From Lysobacter concretionis Ko07 = DSM 16239 (lineage in GTDB: Bacteria > Pseudomonadota > Gammaproteobacteria > Xanthomonadales > Xanthomonadaceae), in assembly GCF_000768345.1 (NCBI RefSeq), contig NZ_AVPS01000008.1, forward strand, positions 62,001-126,000: a DNA stretch of 64,000 nucleotides, given 5' to 3'. Numbering within the stretch: position 1 is the first letter of the stretch; each line of letters starts with the position of its first letter. The notes beneath the pieces were generated by a model that saw nothing but the letters and a program-made list of their open reading frames with translations, searched no databases and had not been told where the DNA came from. This document shows positions 8,414 through 16,115 of this stretch, piece by piece. Both the position numbers and the translations under genes were made by a program.

Positions 8414-8863
8414 ATGAGCAGTTACAGCAAGACCCCCGACGCGATCGCCCGGCTCACGCCCGAGCAGTTCCGTGTCACCCAGCAGAACGGCACCGAGCGT
8501 CCCGGCACCGGCGAATACCTGGAAAACCACGCGCCCGGCATCTACGTGGACATCGTGTCGGGCGAGCCGCTGTTCGCCTCGTCGGACAAGTTCGAGTCCG
8601 GTTGCGGCTGGCCGAGCTTCACCAGGCCGATCGAGCCGGCCCACATCAACGAGTTGCGCGACACCACCCACGGCATGGTCCGCGTCGAAGTGCGCTCGAC
8701 CCACGGCGACAGCCATCTGGGCCACGTGTTTCCCGACGGCCCGGCGGATCGCGGCGGGCTGCGCTACTGCATCAACTCCGCGTCACTGCGCTTCATCCAT
8801 CGCGACGACATGCAGGCGCAGGGCTACGGCGAATACCTTGATCAGGTGGGGGAGCGGCGATGA
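8414..8863 (+). CDS. msrB: peptide-methionine (R)-S-oxide reductase MsrB, zinc-less form
   Basis: Reduces methionine-R-sulfoxide in proteins. Of 149 residues from ATG 8414, preferred over ATG 8408 because the AGGA site lies only one base from the latter. Signature segments [14 protein letters not shown] and [11 protein letters not shown] (catalytic Cys in RYCIN) are all present. The two CxxC pairs that bind structural zinc in many MsrB proteins are missing: the first is replaced by [10 protein letters not shown] and the second also lacks cysteines, so this is the form without zinc. Its stop overlaps the msrA start (ATGA), indicating translational coupling. Confidence 0.95.
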   Translation: MSSYSKTPDAIARLTPEQFRVTQQNGTERPGTGEYLENHAPGIYVDIVSGEPLFASSDKFESGCGWPSFTRPIEPAHINELRDTTHGMVRVEVRSTHGDSHLGHVFPDGPADRGGLRYCINSASLRFIHRDDMQAQGYGEYLDQVGERR

Positions 8864-9369
8864 GCACCGAACGCGCGGTGCTGGCGGGCGGCTGCTTCTG
8901 GGGCATGCAGGACCTGATCCGGCGGCAGGACGGCGTGATCTCCACCCGGGTCGGCTACAGCGGTGGCGACGTCCCCAACGCGACCTACCGCCATCACGGC
9001 AACCACGCGGAGGCGATCGAGATCATTTTCGATCCCGCGGTGCTGAGTTACCGCCGGCTGCTGGAGTTCTTCTTCCAGATCCACGACCCGACCACCGTGG
9101 ACCGGCAGGGCAACGACCGCGGCAGCTCGTACCGTTCGGCGATCTTCACCACGTCCGACGAGCAGCGCCGGATCGCCGAGGACACCATCGCCGACGTGGA
9201 TGCCTCCGGCCTGTGGCCCGGCAAGGTGGTCACCGAGGTGGCGCCGGCCGGCGATTTCTGGGAGGCCGAGCCGGAGCACCAGGACTACCTGGAGCGTTAC
9301 CCCGAGGGCTACACCTGCCACTTCATCCGGCCCGACTGGACGCTGCCGCGCCGCGGGGCAGCCGGTTGA
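8860..9369 (+). CDS. msrA: peptide-methionine (S)-S-oxide reductase MsrA
   Basis: Reduces methionine-S-sulfoxide, complementing MsrB for repair of oxidised proteins. The 169-residue protein has the catalytic GCFWGMQ motif near residue 11, then [25 protein letters not shown] and [21 protein letters not shown], all diagnostic of MsrA. The start overlaps the msrB stop by four bases. The downstream rlmF gene begins 10 bases after the stop, so the three genes probably form one transcript. Confidence 0.96.
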   Translation: MSTERAVLAGGCFWGMQDLIRRQDGVISTRVGYSGGDVPNATYRHHGNHAEAIEIIFDPAVLSYRRLLEFFFQIHDPTTVDRQGNDRGSSYRSAIFTTSDEQRRIAEDTIADVDASGLWPGKVVTEVAPAGDFWEAEPEHQDYLERYPEGYTCHFIRPDWTLPRRGAAG

Positions 9370-9379
9370 TGACGGCCCT

Positions 9380-10384
9380 ATGAGTGGCGCGTCCGAATCA
9401 CCGGCCGCCAGACGCGCAAAGCCGACCCAGGGTTCCGGCGCGGCGGCCGGGCTGCACCCGCGCAACCGGCATCAAGGCCGGTACGACTTCGCGCTGCTGA
9501 CGGCGCACTGCCCGGAGTTGTCGGCTTTCCTGATCACCACGCCCGCCGGCGGGACGAGCCTCGACTTCGGCAATCCGCAGGCGGTGCGGGCCTTGAACCG
9601 CGCGTTGCTGAAGGTCCAGTACGGCGTCGCGCACTGGGACATTCCGGACGGCTACCTGTGCCCGCCGATCCCGGGCCGGGCCGACTACCTGCACGGGCTG
9701 GCGGACCTGCTGGCCGAAGCCAATGGCGGGGTCGTCCCGCGTGGCCCGGGGGTGCGCGCGCTGGACATCGGCGTGGGGGCGAACTGCATCTACCCGCTGC
9801 TGGGTCACGGCGAGTACGGCTGGCGGTTCGTCGGTTCGGAGGTCGATGCCACCGCATTGCGCTCGGCCGCGGCCATCGTGCGGGCGAATCCCGGTCTGGG
9901 CGAGGCCATCGAACTGCGCCACCAGCCCGGGCGAGGGGCGATATTCGCCGGTTTGCTGCGCCCGGACGAGGCGTTCGACCTGACGCTGTGCAATCCGCCG
10001 TTCCACGCCTCCGCAAAGGAGGCCGCGCGCGGCAGCCGCCGCAAATGGCAGCAGCTCGGCAAACCCGCTCCGGGCCGCGACGGCCCGGCGCTGAACTTCG
10101 GCGGCCAGGCGACCGAGCTGTGGTGCACCGGCGGCGAGGCCTCCTTCATCCGCCGGATGGTCCGCGAGAGCGCCGGCATCGCGCAGCAGGTGTTGTGGTT
10201 CAGCAGCCTGGTGGCGAAGTCCGAACACCTCGCCGACGTGCGCCGCCATCTGCACAAGGCCGGTGCACAGGACGTGCGCGAAGTGGCGATGGCGCAGGGC
10301 AGCAAGCAGAGCCGGTTCGTCGCCTGGACGTTCCACGATGCGGCCCGGCGCGAGGCGTGGGCGGTGGCGCGCTGGAAAGGATGA
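9380..10384 (+). CDS. rlmF: 23S rRNA (adenine(1618)-N(6))-methyltransferase RlmF
   Basis: SAM-dependent methyltransferase of the RlmF/YbiN family, which modifies A1618 of 23S rRNA. The protein (334 residues) starts at ATG 9380, in front of [16 protein letters not shown], the family's typical opening. The SAM-binding segment is [18 protein letters not shown] and the catalytic motif is NPPFHAS (near residue 205), followed by [12 protein letters not shown]. It lies directly after msrBA and is likely cotranscribed. The C-terminal end reads TSS-like weakly but length fits the family. Confidence 0.93.
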   Translation: MSGASESPAARRAKPTQGSGAAAGLHPRNRHQGRYDFALLTAHCPELSAFLITTPAGGTSLDFGNPQAVRALNRALLKVQYGVAHWDIPDGYLCPPIPGRADYLHGLADLLAEANGGVVPRGPGVRALDIGVGANCIYPLLGHGEYGWRFVGSEVDATALRSAAAIVRANPGLGEAIELRHQPGRGAIFAGLLRPDEAFDLTLCNPPFHASAKEAARGSRRKWQQLGKPAPGRDGPALNFGGQATELWCTGGEASFIRRMVRESAGIAQQVLWFSSLVAKSEHLADVRRHLHKAGAQDVREVAMAQGSKQSRFVAWTFHDAARREAWAVARWKG

Positions 10385-10539
10385 GGCGGGCGGCTGGGCC
10401 TTGCGCCGACGCGATGCCTGGGACGTGTGCGGTGTGGTCGAAGCGGTAGCCGGGTGCGCGGTGGCCGGCAGAATGTGCCGGCATCGTTTGTCAGTTGGCC
10501 GGCGCAGTCCGCGACCGGGTCCCTCCCGGAGATTCCCCC

Positions 10540-11040
10540 ATGAATATGCTCACAAGCGTTTCCGTTTCGCTCGCGGCGGCGGGCATCGTCGCGATAGCCG
10601 CAGCCACCCCGGCCCAGGCCGCCAGCGTGAATATGGAACTGACCCAACTGCGCCAGGCCACCGCCGGATTCCAGGCCCTTGATCGCGCCTTTGTCGCCGG
10701 ATGGACCCAGGACATCACCGGCTGCCTGGCCACGCCCGCGGGCGGCATGGGCCACCACTTCGCCAACTTCGATGCGCTGGGGGACGGCGGCGTGGTGGAA
10801 GCAACGCGGCCGGAACTCCTGGTCTATGCGCCGCAGCCCAATGGCGGACTGAAGCTGGTCGCGGCGGAGTACCTGGTGTTTGCCGACGACCTGGCCGTCG
10901 GTGACCCGATCCCGGTGCTGTTCGGCCAGCAATTCCACTTCAACCCGGTGGTGAATGCGTGGGTCCTGCACGCGTGGATCGGGCAGCACAACCCCAGCGG
11001 CATGTTCGCGGACTGGAACCCGGACGTCAGCTGCGACTGA
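10540..11040 (+). CDS. small exported protein of unknown function
   Basis: A 166-residue protein with a clear signal peptide (MNMLTSVSVSLAAAGIVAIA, cleavage after AQA). The mature part contains GMGHHFANF, DGGVVEATRPELLVYAP, VAAEYLVFADD and HAWIGQHNPSGMFADWNPDVSC. The HH pair and the paired tryptophan/histidine segments suggest a small beta-rich domain, perhaps ligand or metal binding, but no family is recognised with certainty. The ATG at 10540 is chosen because it opens the signal peptide. It is convergent with the gene at 11077-11439. Confidence 0.75.
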   Translation: MNMLTSVSVSLAAAGIVAIAAATPAQAASVNMELTQLRQATAGFQALDRAFVAGWTQDITGCLATPAGGMGHHFANFDALGDGGVVEATRPELLVYAPQPNGGLKLVAAEYLVFADDLAVGDPIPVLFGQQFHFNPVVNAWVLHAWIGQHNPSGMFADWNPDVSCD

Positions 11041-11076
11041 CGTGCGGCGGCTGCCGGGCTCGCGCAACCACGACGC

Positions 11077-11439
11077 TCACCGCTGGACGAGCGACTCCGC
11101 TGGTTCGCAATCCGGGCCCGGCATGCCGCCGTCGGCACGGACGCAGAGATGGAAGCCGTGCAGACCGGGGACTTGCCGGCTGTCGCCGTTCGCCAGTGCG
11201 AAACGCTCGATCGGCCCGGACCGGCAGCGATCGGTCGTGCAGGTACGCGGATACACGGTGTAGTGGCACTGCCCGCTGGTGCTGCGCACGCACTCGAAGC
11301 GGGCGCTGCCGGCCGCGGTGGTGGCGCGGCTGTACAGGACATCGGCACCATCGACGGTGTTGCGGGTGACGTAGGTGCTGCCGCCGATGTCGAAGCCGAA
11401 CAACGACAGCGCGAAATAGATCAGGGCGATGAGTTTCAT
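11077..11439 (-). CDS. small exported or membrane-anchored protein of unknown function
   Basis: A 120-residue protein with a hydrophobic N-terminus (MKLIALIYFALSLFGFDIGG) that may be an uncleaved anchor or signal, and four to five cysteines (FECVRS, GQCHYTVYPRTCTTDRC, LCVRAD, GPDCEP) that could form disulfides in the periplasm. A GAGGTGAC ribosome site precedes the ATG. No family is recognised. It is monocistronic and convergent with another small exported orphan. Confidence 0.65.
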   Translation of the reverse strand: MKLIALIYFALSLFGFDIGGSTYVTRNTVDGADVLYSRATTAAGSARFECVRSTSGQCHYTVYPRTCTTDRCRSGPIERFALANGDSRQVPGLHGFHLCVRADGGMPGPDCEPAESLVQR

Positions 11440-11553
11440 AAGTCACCTCGCGAAAACATGGAACGGTCGGTGCGCGGGTCGGGCACCGGCTTTGCGGTTG
11501 CCCGCTATGGACGGCGGCAGGCGGCGATCACATGTGCCGGTCACATATGGCGG

Positions 11554-12333
11554 TCACATGTGACGAAACAGGGTCATGAACGGTGCGCTGACGGCCAGGG
11601 TTTCGGGCCGGGTCTTGAGGCGCACGGTGCCGCGGCCGCTGTCGTCGCGGACGATGCCCGCGATGGCGCGCAGGTTGACGATGGTCGAGCGGTGGATCTG
11701 CTTGAACGTGGTCGCGTCCAGCACCGTCAGCAGTTCCTTGATCGGCGTGCGCAGCAGCGCCTCGCCCTCGGCCGTCATCACCGTCGTGTACTTGTTGTCG
11801 GCACGGAAGTAGGCGACGTCGTCGACCAGGATCAGCCGGGTCTCGCGGCCGGCGCTGGCGGTGATCCAGGTCAGCGGTTCGGGTGCGTCGACGGCGCGGG
11901 CGGCGGGCGCCAGCCGTTGCAGCAGGGCGGACAGCGCGGCGGCCTCGTTGTTGCCGCTGCGTGCCTGCAGGCGCTGGACGGTGGCGGCGAGGCGTTCGGC
12001 GGTGATCGGCTTGAGCAGGTAGTCGACCGCGCCGCGCTCGAAGGCGTCGATGGCGTACTGGTCGTAGGCGGTCACGAACACGATCTGTGTGTGCGGGCTG
12101 GCTTCGATCGCGGCGGTGGCGACCTCCAGCCCGGTCAGGCCGGGCATGCGGATGTCGAGGAAGGCGACGTCCGGCCGGTGCTCGGCCAGCGCTTCCAGTG
12201 CACTGGCGCCGTCCTCGCATTCGGCGAGGATCCGCAGCTCCGGCCAGGCCTTGCCGAGGCGCTCGACCAGCGCCCGGCGCAGCAGCGATTCGTCTTCGGC
12301 AATGATGCAGGTGGGGGTGGTGGACTCAGCCAT
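11554..12333 (-). CDS. LytTR-family response regulator
   Basis: A 259-residue response regulator. The receiver domain (about residues 1-125) has the acidic pocket AED, phospho-acceptor D60 in FLDIRMPG and the conserved lysine K108 in LLKPI. After a short alanine-rich linker comes a LytTR DNA-binding domain (about 155-255) with FRADNKYTTV and the segment FKQIHRSTIVN. The ATG at 12333 overlaps the end of the kinase gene by 8 bases, so the two are translationally coupled. Its targets are not evident from the window; it lies beside a SIMPL, TPR and M13 peptidase block on the same strand. Confidence 0.93.
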   Translation of the reverse strand: MAESTTPTCIIAEDESLLRRALVERLGKAWPELRILAECEDGASALEALAEHRPDVAFLDIRMPGLTGLEVATAAIEASPHTQIVFVTAYDQYAIDAFERGAVDYLLKPITAERLAATVQRLQARSGNNEAAALSALLQRLAPAARAVDAPEPLTWITASAGRETRLILVDDVAYFRADNKYTTVMTAEGEALLRTPIKELLTVLDATTFKQIHRSTIVNLRAIAGIVRDDSGRGTVRLKTRPETLAVSAPFMTLFRHM

Positions 12334-13588
12334 GACGGGCCTCGTGTTCGGGCGTTGTCGATGTGGCGGGCACGGTGAGCGTGGCGGCCACACCGGCGGG
12401 GAAGTTGGCGACCACCGCCAGCGCGGCGTCGCTGCCGTAAACCAGCCGCAGGCGTTCGCGCACGTTCTTCAGGCCGATGCCGGTGCCGCTGGTTTTTGTG
12501 TTGAAGCCGTCGCCGTCGTCGGCCACGGTCACCGCAACAATGTCGTCGCTGCGGCGCGCGCGGATCCAGACCGTGCCGCCGCCGGTGCGCGGTTCCAGCC
12601 CGTGCTTGATCGCGTTCTCGACCAGGGTCTGCAGCATCATCGGCGGCAGCGTCGTGGCACGCAGGTTCTCCGGGATGTCGACCTGGACCGACAGGCGCGG
12701 GCCCATGCGGACCTTGAGGATCTCCAGGTAGGCCAGCGCGCGTTCCAGTTCCGCGCCCAGGGTGGACAGTTCGTTCTCGGTGCGCGGCAGCGAGTGGCGC
12801 AGGTACTGGATCAGATGGCCGAGCATCTCGTCGGCGCGCGCCGGGTCGCTGCGGGTCAGCAACTGCGCGCTGGCCAGGGTGTTGTAGAGGAAGTGCGGCT
12901 CGACCTGCGCGTGCAGCAGACTCAGCTTGGCGACGGTGAGTTCCTTCTCGGTGGCGGTCTGCGCCGCGTCGGCCTGCTCGTTGCGGCGGCGCTCGGCGAC
13001 GCGGCGGGTGATCGCGCGGGTGATCGCCTCGGCGTTCTCGAAGTTGGTGGCGTCGTCGAACAGGAACCAGTCGCTCCAGGCCAGGGTTTCCGGCTCGCAG
13101 ATCAGAGTGACGCTGCCGCTGTCGTCGCCGGGCGTGACGGTGGCCAGGATCTGGTTGCGCGGTGCGCCGAACCACAGCATCGGGTTCCAGCGCCCCAGCG
13201 GGCGATCGAGATATGCCTCCGGCCGCGCCGCCGTGGCCCGCACCTGCAGGCTGTCACGCGTGCTTTCCACCTGCTGGATGCGCGGCAGTTCGCGGATCGC
13301 GGCATCGATGAGGTCGAACGCCTCGCCGGCCTCGAACGGCACTTCCACCTGCCGGCGATGCCGGTTGCCCAGCGTGGTCCGGTCGATGCGTCCGGCGATC
13401 AGCCGGACCCGGCCCACGTGGGAGATCGCGCCGATCACCACCAGCGCCATGACGATCATGCCCGCCAGCGTGACCGGCCATTCCAGCCGACCGATCAGCG
13501 GCAGCTCCGACCACAGTCCGGCGAACAGCAGGATGGCAAGCAGCCACGCGGCGGCGATGCGGATGACGAAGAAGATGCTCTTGATCAC
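12326..13588 (-). CDS. LytS/YpdA-type sensor histidine kinase
   Basis: A 420-residue membrane kinase with two N-terminal membrane segments (about residues 5-27 and 38-57), a cytoplasmic segment of about 140 residues, and a His_kinase (PF06580-type) region with phospho-acceptor H232 in QVEPHFLYNTLAS. The ATPase N box is LVENAIKHG, and the G boxes are DDGDGFN and GTGIGLKNVRERL. This architecture normally pairs with LytTR regulators, and the regulator gene overlaps its stop. With only two transmembrane helices there is almost no periplasmic sensor domain; the signal is unknown. Confidence 0.92.
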   Translation of the reverse strand: MIKSIFFVIRIAAAWLLAILLFAGLWSELPLIGRLEWPVTLAGMIVMALVVIGAISHVGRVRLIAGRIDRTTLGNRHRRQVEVPFEAGEAFDLIDAAIRELPRIQQVESTRDSLQVRATAARPEAYLDRPLGRWNPMLWFGAPRNQILATVTPGDDSGSVTLICEPETLAWSDWFLFDDATNFENAEAITRAITRRVAERRRNEQADAAQTATEKELTVAKLSLLHAQVEPHFLYNTLASAQLLTRSDPARADEMLGHLIQYLRHSLPRTENELSTLGAELERALAYLEILKVRMGPRLSVQVDIPENLRATTLPPMMLQTLVENAIKHGLEPRTGGGTVWIRARRSDDIVAVTVADDGDGFNTKTSGTGIGLKNVRERLRLVYGSDAALAVVANFPAGVAATLTVPATSTTPEHEARHG

Positions 13589-13620
13589 GGGGTTTTCCGG
13601 ACGGGTTTGGATTGCCGTGG

Positions 13621-13626
13621 AGCATA
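13621..13626 (-). promoter_or_regulatory. possible -10 element for the kinase-regulator operon
   Basis: On the minus strand the hexamer TATGCT lies 33 bases before the kinase start, a position that fits a -10 box. The surrounding 13589-13787 spacer is otherwise featureless. No strong -35 was seen. Confidence 0.35.
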
Positions 13627-13787
13627 GTGACCCCGGCCCCGTCAGGGGTGCGGTGTGCGACGGAACCGCGGCTGCGGCGACGGATCATCGCGATCCGGCG
13701 ATGGAGCGTTGCAGGACGCGTCGAGTGCCCGTGATCCTGCGGTGGTTGGTACCCGGCTGGCACGGATTGGTGGTTCCCGTTCGCCCG

Positions 13788-14492
13788 CTACTTGCGCTCG
13801 AGTTCGAACACGGCCGATACGCGCTCGGTGTACTCGACGCTGGGCTGCAGGTACTTGCCCGCATTGAGCCGGGCGCCGGTCACCACGATGCGATCCAGTC
13901 GGCCGCCATATCCGTTGGCGAGGTGCGAATGAACACTGTTGATGCTGTAGATGGCGCCGGCCTCGGATCCGAATGCGTGCGCCAGTCCGGAGGCTTCCTC
14001 GCGGGCACCTGCGACGGCCTTGGCGCGCGCCTCTCGCTGCAATTCGGCCTTGTGTGATGAGGCGAACACCACGTTCTCCACGCTGTTCAAGCCCGCCGCC
14101 AACGCCGAGTCGATAAATTCGCCAAGCCGGTGCAACTGGCGCAGTTCCACCGTGACCGCCCGGCTTGCAACGAAGCCGTTGTTGCGGCGACGGCCGGCAT
14201 CGTCGTAGTCGATGTCCTCCGATAACGACAGATCGGAGGCCGTGACGTCGGTGGTTGCCAGCCCAAAACCGGGCGCGGCCCGAAGGAATGCCTCGATGGC
14301 AGCATCCACCCGTTGCTTGGCGGTTGCCGCTGCCATGTCGCGATGGCGAACCTGCAGGGTGATGGTGGCCAGATCCGGGGCAATGGTCACCTTGCCTTCA
14401 CCGCTGGTGACCACATGCGGGCCGTCGGGCAGCGGCGAACCCGCAAAGCATGGCGGGACGAGCAGCAGGGCGGCGAGCAGTGCGATGCGCAT
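13788..14492 (-). CDS. SIMPL domain (DUF541) exported protein
   Basis: A 234-residue protein with a signal peptide (MRIALLAALLLVPPCFAG). The mature part fits the SIMPL/DUF541 family: VVTSGEGKVTIAPDLATITLQVRHRD near the start, then VELRQLHRLGEFIDSALAAGLNSV and the alanine/arginine-rich segment AELQREARAKAVAGAREEASGLA, then PSVEYTERVSAVFELE at the end. Bacterial members are periplasmic or outer-membrane proteins that can form ring-shaped assemblies and are linked to oxidative stress; the role here is unknown. The TPR gene lies upstream on the same strand, 42 bases away, so cotranscription is likely. Confidence 0.88.
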   Translation of the reverse strand: MRIALLAALLLVPPCFAGSPLPDGPHVVTSGEGKVTIAPDLATITLQVRHRDMAAATAKQRVDAAIEAFLRAAPGFGLATTDVTASDLSLSEDIDYDDAGRRRNNGFVASRAVTVELRQLHRLGEFIDSALAAGLNSVENVVFASSHKAELQREARAKAVAGAREEASGLAHAFGSEAGAIYSINSVHSHLANGYGGRLDRIVVTGARLNAGKYLQPSVEYTERVSAVFELERK

Positions 14493-14534
14493 GGGACGGG
14501 TCCTCGGGTGGTTAGGGAGGGGTGGTGGGATGGT

Positions 14535-16082
14535 TCAGTCCAGTGTGCTGCGGGCGTGGATGTCGTATTGCCCGATCCGCCCGACCCGCTCCACCGCTGC
14601 GATGACGTCGTCACGTGCGAGCAGTTCCTCGCGCCGGCTCCGGTACACGTGATCCGCAGGAAGCGGAGGAAGGCTGCGGAACCGCTGCACCCAGACGAGG
14701 GTGTCCAGGCGGGTTTCGGTTGACTCCAGAAGTGACGCGAGCGTTCCGGCCGCTTCGTCCAGATGATTGGCTTCCAACAGCGCCTGCAACAGCGCCGAGG
14801 GCGCCGTCGCGCTGTGGTCGCGCAGATAGGCCAGCGCTTCGTCCGCACCGGTCGCATCCCCGCTGCGTCGCATTGCGCAATGCTGCACGGCGGCGCGGAC
14901 CATGCGTCCGTAGTCACTCATGTCGTTGACCGATGAGATGGCGGCGAGTGCTTCAGGGAACCGCCCCAGGCTGCAGTAAAAGCGGCCAAGGTTCAGTGCC
15001 TGGCTGACATTGGCGCCGCCGTTTTCGGCGAATCCGCTTGCGATCTCCATCTGCACCAACGCTTCATCGATGCGGTCGAGCCGGCGCAAAGCAATCGCGC
15101 GGTTGTTCATCAGCCAGACCTGATCCTCGATGTTCTCGAATAAAGCAGATTCCACCGTTGCCGACGAAAGCGCCGCCAGGGCGGCATCGGTCATCGCCAG
15201 GACTTGCCGCTCCTCGCCTGCCGCGAGCATCGCGTAGGTCAGCTCCATCAGCAGATCCAGGCGCTCCGGGGCGAGCATGGCCTTCGTGCGCAGGTCGTCG
15301 GACCGCAAGCGCGCCGCGCGTTGGATGTCGAAGCGTTTCAAGGTCGGATCCACCAGTGCATCGAACCGGCGGTCGATGCGCAGCATGACCAGGTCCATCG
15401 GTCCGTCGATGTGTTCGATGCTCGCCCGCGCCGCATCCGTGTCACCGCGTTCGACCTGCATCAGCGCAAGCTCGTGCCAGAAATGGCTGGTGCCAAGACC
15501 GTTCAGTGTCCACGGCCTTGCGAGCAGGGCGTGCAACACGGTCAACCGTGTTTCGGGGAAAGGAATCAGCTCCCGTACCAGCTGGGCGAAGTACCCGTCA
15601 GGCAGTTCTTCCTGCAGCTCCGGCCAGTGTTGCAGCAGGTGCAGCAGGCGGTCGGCGGAGGCTTCGGGGTTGTCTAGATCGAACTCCAGCAATGCCAACT
15701 GGTACCAGACATGCGATTCGTTGGCGGACAGGTCGATCGCGGCCAAGTAGAAATCGCGCGCGCGGGCAAGCTCGCTCCGTTGGATGGCGCTCCAACCGGC
15801 GGCCGAGAACGTCGCATGGCGGATGTCGGCGGGCAGCGCGTCGAAATCTGGATGAGCCATGAGCGTGGTCAGTGCAATCCCGGTGGCGGTCGGGTCGTTG
15901 TCGTCCACAGCCGAGAACGCGATCGCCAGCTGCTCCTCGACGGTTGCCGCAGCGTCCACGATGGATACGCCGGCCGGTGGCCGCTGTGTGCCTGCCATTG
16001 CCACCGTAAGGACTCCGGTCCAGAGCACCAGTCCCGCGAGGATGCCTGCTATTTGATTGGTTGGTCGCATGCTCGGGTCCAT
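14535..16082 (-). CDS. exported or membrane-anchored TPR-rich protein
   Basis: A 515-residue protein, helix-rich and with irregular tetratricopeptide-like repeats (for example ARDFYLAAIDLSANESHVWYQLA and QALNLGRFYCSLGRFPEALAA). The N-terminal hydrophobic stretch IAGILAGLVLWTGVLTVAM is a signal peptide or anchor, so the repeats face the periplasm. ATG at 16082 or 16070 are both possible starts. No catalytic motif is seen. It lies between the M13 peptidase and the SIMPL gene, all on the minus strand, and may be a scaffold for them; that is inference only. Confidence 0.75.
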   Translation of the reverse strand: MDPSMRPTNQIAGILAGLVLWTGVLTVAMAGTQRPPAGVSIVDAAATVEEQLAIAFSAVDDNDPTATGIALTTLMAHPDFDALPADIRHATFSAAGWSAIQRSELARARDFYLAAIDLSANESHVWYQLALLEFDLDNPEASADRLLHLLQHWPELQEELPDGYFAQLVRELIPFPETRLTVLHALLARPWTLNGLGTSHFWHELALMQVERGDTDAARASIEHIDGPMDLVMLRIDRRFDALVDPTLKRFDIQRAARLRSDDLRTKAMLAPERLDLLMELTYAMLAAGEERQVLAMTDAALAALSSATVESALFENIEDQVWLMNNRAIALRRLDRIDEALVQMEIASGFAENGGANVSQALNLGRFYCSLGRFPEALAAISSVNDMSDYGRMVRAAVQHCAMRRSGDATGADEALAYLRDHSATAPSALLQALLEANHLDEAAGTLASLLESTETRLDTLVWVQRFRSLPPLPADHVYRSRREELLARDDVIAAVERVGRIGQYDIHARSTLD

Positions 16083-16115
16083 GTCGATTGAGGAGTATGT
16101 CGGCGCCCGGATCGC

